Assembly: GCA_003243445.1 (NCBI GenBank)
Contig: QFQQ01000043.1
Location: forward strand, 32,850 to 96,849
Source of the DNA: Citrobacter freundii
GTDB lineage: Bacteria > Bacteroidota > Bacteroidia > Chitinophagales > Chitinophagaceae
Direction: 5' to 3'
Length of the DNA: 64,000 nucleotides
A program made the position numbers and the translations under genes. Below are positions 59,634-64,000 of the stretch, one piece after another (positions within the stretch are counted from its first letter, which is position 1; every line of letters starts with the position of its first letter). A model generated the notes under the pieces. The model was not told the DNA's origin, did not search any database, and was given only the letters and a program-made list of their open reading frames with translations.

Positions 59634-62600
59634 TTACTGTATAACGATCTTAGACGAAAGCGTTTTCCTGTCTGTTCCATTTGCTGACAGGATATAAATG
59701 CCTTTGTCCAAACTGCCGAGATCATATTCCATCGTTTTCACATTTGCATTGATCACTGTGTTCTTTACGATCCTTCCTGAAAGATCAGTAATGGTGACTG
59801 ACTGATAACCTGCGTCTGGCAGCCTGATCATTACCTTTTCTTTTGCCGGATTAGGAAACACTTCAAAGCCTGTTGCAGCAGCCGGTTGCGGCATGCTTGT
59901 AATGAAGCCTGCACTACCCCGGGCAGTTCCTGATGGAAGTGTACAATCATCGATCCTGAACCAGTTGTACTTAAAGCTGCCCGATAATACATGTATGCCG
60001 GTATAGCTTAATGCAGGCAAAGTCATGGTATCACGGATCGTCTGCCATGCACCTCCGGTTGAAGGAATATCGATTGTACCAAAAGTAAACGTGCTATGAC
60101 CAACCCTCACTTGCGCAGGAGCTGTAGATGAAACACGAAGGCTGATCGTGTAAACGCCCGCCGTGGGTACGTTCAACGTATTATATGCAAACCAGTGCCC
60201 AGTGAACAAACCTGCAAAGTTTTGTCCGCCACCAATATCCGTACAGGCTTGCAGGTAAGGACCAGGATGTCTCGCAGAAGCTGACTCGGCTTCATACTTA
60301 TCATTCACCGTACAGCTAAGTACGGTAAGCTGACTTGTAGCCTGGAATGTATCAACGCTTACGGTCACATTATACAGGCCGCCCGTTGTGCCGGCCGTTG
60401 CAACTCCGCTTCCATTGATCGTATTGCCTGTTCCGGCAATAGTCCAGCTGGTTGCAGGTAATGACATTTCCTCATCGAACTGATTAAAGCCCTTTACACT
60501 GAACTGTTGCGTTTCACCCGGCGCAACGGTTGCCGTACCCGGAGACACTTCAATACGTGTCAACACCGGCGGAGGAGTTGCGCAGTTGTCGATCGAGAAC
60601 CAGTTAAAGCGGAATGAGCCGGACAATACATGAATGCCAGTATATGTCAAAGCCGGCAAAGTGATCGTATCTGTGATGGTCTTCCATTGACCCCCTGTTG
60701 AAGGAATATCGATCTCGCCAAAATTCAATCCGCTATGACCGATCTTCACTCTTGCAGGTGCTGTGGATAATACACGCAGGCTTACCTTGTATTGACCCGG
60801 AGCAGGAACATTCAGCGTATTGTATGCAAACCAGTGACCTGTTGCAAGACCGGCAAAGTTCTGCCCGCCACCAACATCCGCACAAGCCTGCAGATAAGGA
60901 CCACTTGAATAGTTCGAAGTACTTTCCGCTTCATGTTTATTGTTCACCGAGCAACCATAACCGGTATTCACCACAGCTGATGCCGTAATGGATCCTGAAG
61001 AGACCGTCACCGTAGTTGCTGCAACTGAATTTCCGGCAGTGAACACACCTGTATTGCTGATCGTATTGCCGGAACCGGATGTTGACCAGGTTGGAGTAAA
61101 GGCAATGGTGCTGTCATTCTGATCATACCCTGTTGCTATGAATTGATGGGATGCACCAACCGGCACAAATGCCGTATCCGGAGCAAGTTCAATACGTGTA
61201 AGCACCGGCACAGGTTTCACCCGCACAAAAGCTTTCGTGAAAATTGAATTGCTTACTGCAGCTGTAACCTGGAAATCACCGGTTGCAGCTGACCTGAATA
61301 AACCTGACGAAGTGATGGTGTTACCCGCTGCATTCATGAACCAGTTCAGCGGAGGCGTGTGCATATAATTATTCTGCTGATCAAACGCCGTTACAGCATA
61401 TTGAATACTGTCGCCAAGAATGATCACCGAAGAATCAGGCGCAATATCAAGCCGCTGAATTTGTACAGAATCAGCGCGCACAATGTCCAGCCAGTTGAAA
61501 TTGAATCCTGATGCATTCGCAACAATGCGGATCGTTTTATTACCCGGACCAAAAACAACAGGCGCCGAACTCACCGTGATCCAGTTCTGCCATCCGCCGC
61601 TCACAGGCAATTTCAATGTCGTCAATGTATCGTTATCCAGTTGTATCCTTACGCTTGAGGCATTGTTCACTGCCACACGGAATTTGATACGATACGCTCC
61701 TGAATCGGGAACGTTGAGATCATATTCAAACCAGGTGTTGGCACCGATATAGCTTACATTAAGACCGCCGCCGGTGTCACTGGTCGTTTCTGTACAGCAA
61801 ACGTTTGAATTGTCAAAAGCTTCTGCTTCAATTTTGACCGGTATGGTCTTGTAGTTGGTTGGTCTTACCGTTACGGTTGATGACCCTGACTGTGTGACAC
61901 TATCAACAGTGGCAGTAGCAGTCACAACACCTGAAGTCTGTACAGTTGCCAGCCCACCTGAAGTGATGGTGTTCCCTGCACCGGTAATGGTCCATACCGG
62001 TGAGACCGTCATTGTATGTCCATTCTGATCAAATGCCGTTGCCGTGAATTGTTGGGTTTTGCCCGGCAACAGTGATATATTTTTCGGAGCAACACTTACA
62101 CTGTCAAGGATCGGCGTACCAAGTCCTTTCTGATAAACACGTACATAGTCAACCGTCATACTGTCCGGCCAATCTGCTTCCGTAATGCTGCCGCCCATGC
62201 CGCCACCAATGGCAACATTGAGAATGATGTGGAACTTCTGATCAAATGGCCAGTCCTTCCAATCAGTGCGAGGATTGACGTAAGTGTAACAATGCACACT
62301 GTCATACATAAAACGCAGTGAATCGGGTGTCCATTCAAGCGCGTATACATGGAAGACGGTGTCTGCATCCGGGATCTGTTTGTTATTGGAAAGATGGCCG
62401 CCGTTCGTCCAGTTATTGTTCTGCGTATGCACGGTGGACAATACAGTACCAAAGTTATTTCCTACATGTTCCATGATATCGATCTCACCGCTTCTTGGCC
62501 ATGCGCCGTAAGCACTGGTGGTCGGCATCAGCCAGATAGCAGGCCATGAACCTCTTGCACGCGGAAGTTTGGCACGAACTTCCACTTTTCCATAGGTGAA

Positions 62601-63707
62601 ATCAACTTTGTTCTGTGTGATCACACGGCCGGAAGACCAGGGTTCATTGGTATTTCCATTGGGAAAATCTTTTTTCCCTTTTATGATCAGTGTACCATTG
62701 TCCAATCTTACATTATCATGTGTTGTATCTGTGTACACTTGTTGCTCGCCATTGATCCATCCTTTTGGCTTTGGATCAACGGTCCACTTGGTTTTGTCCG
62801 GGAAACCACTTCCATTGAATTCATCCTGGAAGATCATGGTCCAGTTGGGATTACCATCAAACACTACATTCCCTTTGCAGACATAATTTGGTGCATTGGG
62901 ATGTACGAGTTCGGTGCTGTCAGCGGTCAGCTTTAATACGGTCCGTGAATAGTTTGCCGGAGAATTGCCGCTAAGCACCACGTTTGCGGTTGAGTCGTTG
63001 ATCTTTGTTACACTCCCGATGGTAACACCCGGAGGCAGGTTGGACGAAGTCCAGTGTGCAGGGTTCAATGTGCTTTTGAAGCTATCGCCTTTCAGCTTTG
63101 CTACTATCACTGCACCGTTCTCCGCGCCCATCGCTACATTGGTATTCTGCAGCGTGATGGAAGTAGGATTGGGTGCCTGCACGAGATCGAAATAGAGAAT
63201 GCCGTTGGCTTTCTTTCCATCGATAAAGTGTACTTCCACCCTGTTGAAATCCGTTCTGTTCTTTACACTTTGAAAATCGAACGTGGCTTCTTCCCATTGA
63301 TTGACCTGGCTGACCTTATAGGTGAAATAGACAGCCTTGTTATAATCAGAACCGGGTTGAAGTTTGAACATGATCTCATCTTTTGTACTCGCATATACCA
63401 GCATTTTGAAAACGCTGTTACTGCGCAGGTCAAATGAATCGAACATATTCACCCCTGCGCTCATCCATTCGAAGCAGGTGGTGTCTTTGGTGAATTTCGC
63501 CACGTGCGAGCTTGTATTCAATCCCGAAGGATTGGGATTCGGCACATTGAATAGTACATTACCGGTAGCGCCCGTACCGGCATAATAGGTCCACCGGCCC
63601 GAAGCGGGCCCATGTCCCTCCATATCATCCAGCAATAAGAACTGGGCATTGAGGCTGCCCGTTACCAGCAGGCAACACAGCCAGGAAAGGAGTAGTGATC
63701 TTTTCAT
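59634..63707 (-). CDS. Secreted multidomain GH16 endoglucanase (laminarinase-like) with T9SS sorting domain
   Basis: A 1357-residue secreted glycosidase. Order: signal peptide (to ~21), galactose-binding-like domain (~22-180), Ig-like linker (~185-275), GH16 domain (~285-530) with catalytic SGEIDIMEHVG (Glu ~408 and ~413), Ig-like domain, CBM6-like module (~624-746), two Ig-like domains, CBM6-like module 2 (~922-1040), Ig-like, CBM6-like module 3 (~1136-1254), and a C-terminal sorting domain (~1283-1357; FEVFPNPAKEKVMI, DLGSLDKGIYIL) of the type IX secretion system. EIDIME suggests beta-1,3-glucan cleavage. Modules 2 and 3 are near copies, a recent internal duplication. No SusC/D genes are adjacent. 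Confidence 0.92.
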   Translation of the reverse strand: MKRSLLLSWLCCLLVTGSLNAQFLLLDDMEGHGPASGRWTYYAGTGATGNVLFNVPNPNPSGLNTSSHVAKFTKDTTCFEWMSAGVNMFDSFDLRSNSVFKMLVYASTKDEIMFKLQPGSDYNKAVYFTYKVSQVNQWEEATFDFQSVKNRTDFNRVEVHFIDGKKANGILYFDLVQAPNPTSITLQNTNVAMGAENGAVIVAKLKGDSFKSTLNPAHWTSSNLPPGVTIGSVTKINDSTANVVLSGNSPANYSRTVLKLTADSTELVHPNAPNYVCKGNVVFDGNPNWTMIFQDEFNGSGFPDKTKWTVDPKPKGWINGEQQVYTDTTHDNVRLDNGTLIIKGKKDFPNGNTNEPWSSGRVITQNKVDFTYGKVEVRAKLPRARGSWPAIWLMPTTSAYGAWPRSGEIDIMEHVGNNFGTVLSTVHTQNNNWTNGGHLSNNKQIPDADTVFHVYALEWTPDSLRFMYDSVHCYTYVNPRTDWKDWPFDQKFHIILNVAIGGGMGGSITEADWPDSMTVDYVRVYQKGLGTPILDSVSVAPKNISLLPGKTQQFTATAFDQNGHTMTVSPVWTITGAGNTITSGGLATVQTSGVVTATATVDSVTQSGSSTVTVRPTNYKTIPVKIEAEAFDNSNVCCTETTSDTGGGLNVSYIGANTWFEYDLNVPDSGAYRIKFRVAVNNASSVRIQLDNDTLTTLKLPVSGGWQNWITVSSAPVVFGPGNKTIRIVANASGFNFNWLDIVRADSVQIQRLDIAPDSSVIILGDSIQYAVTAFDQQNNYMHTPPLNWFMNAAGNTITSSGLFRSAATGDFQVTAAVSNSIFTKAFVRVKPVPVLTRIELAPDTAFVPVGASHQFIATGYDQNDSTIAFTPTWSTSGSGNTISNTGVFTAGNSVAATTVTVSSGSITASAVVNTGYGCSVNNKHEAESTSNYSSGPYLQACADVGGGQNFAGLATGHWFAYNTLNVPAPGQYKVSLRVLSTAPARVKIGHSGLNFGEIDIPSTGGQWKTITDTITLPALTYTGIHVLSGSFRFNWFSIDNCATPPPVLTRIEVSPGTATVAPGETQQFSVKGFNQFDEEMSLPATSWTIAGTGNTINGSGVATAGTTGGLYNVTVSVDTFQATSQLTVLSCTVNDKYEAESASARHPGPYLQACTDIGGGQNFAGLFTGHWFAYNTLNVPTAGVYTISLRVSSTAPAQVRVGHSTFTFGTIDIPSTGGAWQTIRDTMTLPALSYTGIHVLSGSFKYNWFRIDDCTLPSGTARGSAGFITSMPQPAAATGFEVFPNPAKEKVMIRLPDAGYQSVTITDLSGRIVKNTVINANVKTMEYDLGSLDKGIYILSANGTDRKTLSSKIVIQ

Positions 63708-63734
63708 ATAGCTTGGGTTTGTTTGACGAGCGTT

Positions 63735-64000
63735 TGGAGAAGGTTAGCAAGTTTGAAGGTTTAGTAGGTTTCAGATGTTCCATAGGTTCCATAGGTTCCA
63801 TAGGTTTCATAGGTTTCATAGGTTTCATAAGTTGGGAACCCGTGGATGTTTGAAAGTTTACGGATGCGGCAGCAACCTCTGGAACCTCTGAAACCTATGG
63901 AACTTCTGGAACCTTTAAACTTCCAGACTGATCATTCCTTTAAGTTCCATAGGTTTCATAAGTTAGGAACCTGTGGAAGTTTGAAAGTTTACGGATGCGG
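63735..64000. repeat. Nonamer repeat cluster with 131-bp direct duplication
   Basis: 9-bp words (GGTTCCATA, GGTTTCATA) at ~63758-63830 face inverted words at ~63875-63925. A 49-bp segment at 63821-63869 recurs at 63952-64000 with 3 differences. The window ends in the second copy, so the array may continue. It lies upstream of the GH16 start. Confidence 0.8.

Noticed and set aside
63735..64000. CRISPR-like look of regularly repeated short units
   Set aside because: Units are 9 bp and contiguous, without unique spacers, and no cas gene is present.

Overview
The window looks like a chromosomal segment of a Bacteroidota bacterium, most likely family Chitinophagaceae. The supporting signs are a T9SS-type C-terminal sorting domain on a large glycoside hydrolase, TAnnTTTG promoter boxes, a Bacteroidetes-type PEP carboxylase, few Shine-Dalgarno sequences and AT-rich spacers full of hairpins. 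The genus cannot be told from the sequence. I saw no tRNA, rRNA, CRISPR array, transposase, integrase or prophage gene.

Layout. 1-3.5 kb: rplQ and ppc. 3.5-13.2 kb: a nitrogen-assimilation block on the minus strand (gltB, gltD, amtB, OmpL-like porin). 13.5-28.4 kb: a complete branched-chain amino-acid block on the minus strand, leuA-leuC-methyltransferase-leuD-leuB, then ilvE-ilvD-TonB-like-ilvB-ilvN-DinB-ilvC-ilvA. Between leuB and ilvE there is a 34-codon leader peptide (three Ile, three Val, three Ile codons in a row) with mutually exclusive antiterminator and terminator hairpins, i.e. a classical attenuator not captured as a long ORF. 28.6-38.4 kb: helical-repeat protein, lipoproteins, carA, DPP4-like S9 peptidase, aroQ, MORN-like protein, and an SPFH protein paired with a ribbon-helix-helix protein behind a promoter overlapped by tandem palindromes. 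38.8-48.5 kb: M1 aminopeptidase, HupE/UreJ-like protein, DUF6702-like protein, a four-helix-bundle (S23/IVP) gene between inverted heptamer repeats, a CBS/CorC protein, PAP2 phosphatase, LTA-synthase-like enzyme and a methyltransferase. 48.7-57.6 kb: phosphoglucosamine mutase, YcxB-like protein, Zn alcohol dehydrogenase, a three-subunit Tat-exported molybdenum aldehyde oxidoreductase, and a cysteine desulfurase. 57.6-64 kb: S41 peptidase and a 1357-residue secreted GH16 enzyme with three CBM6-like modules.

The most unusual property is intergenic. Nearly every spacer carries degenerate short tandem words with a unit of 7 bp (five word families), 8 bp or 9 bp, usually as an inverted pair around a short unique loop. 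Within a locus the two arms share the same word variants, as if they were copied from each other. The arms often supply the last codons and stop of the neighbouring gene, create false N-terminal extensions (ppc, ilvA), or provide terminator hairpins and parts of promoters. One inverted pair (32 of 33 bp matching) encloses an S23-type four-helix-bundle gene, the architecture of 23S rRNA intervening sequences. A second class at 38.5 and 47.4 kb keeps its border sequence but has swapped palindromic cores.

All calls come from reading the sequence; no database search was run.
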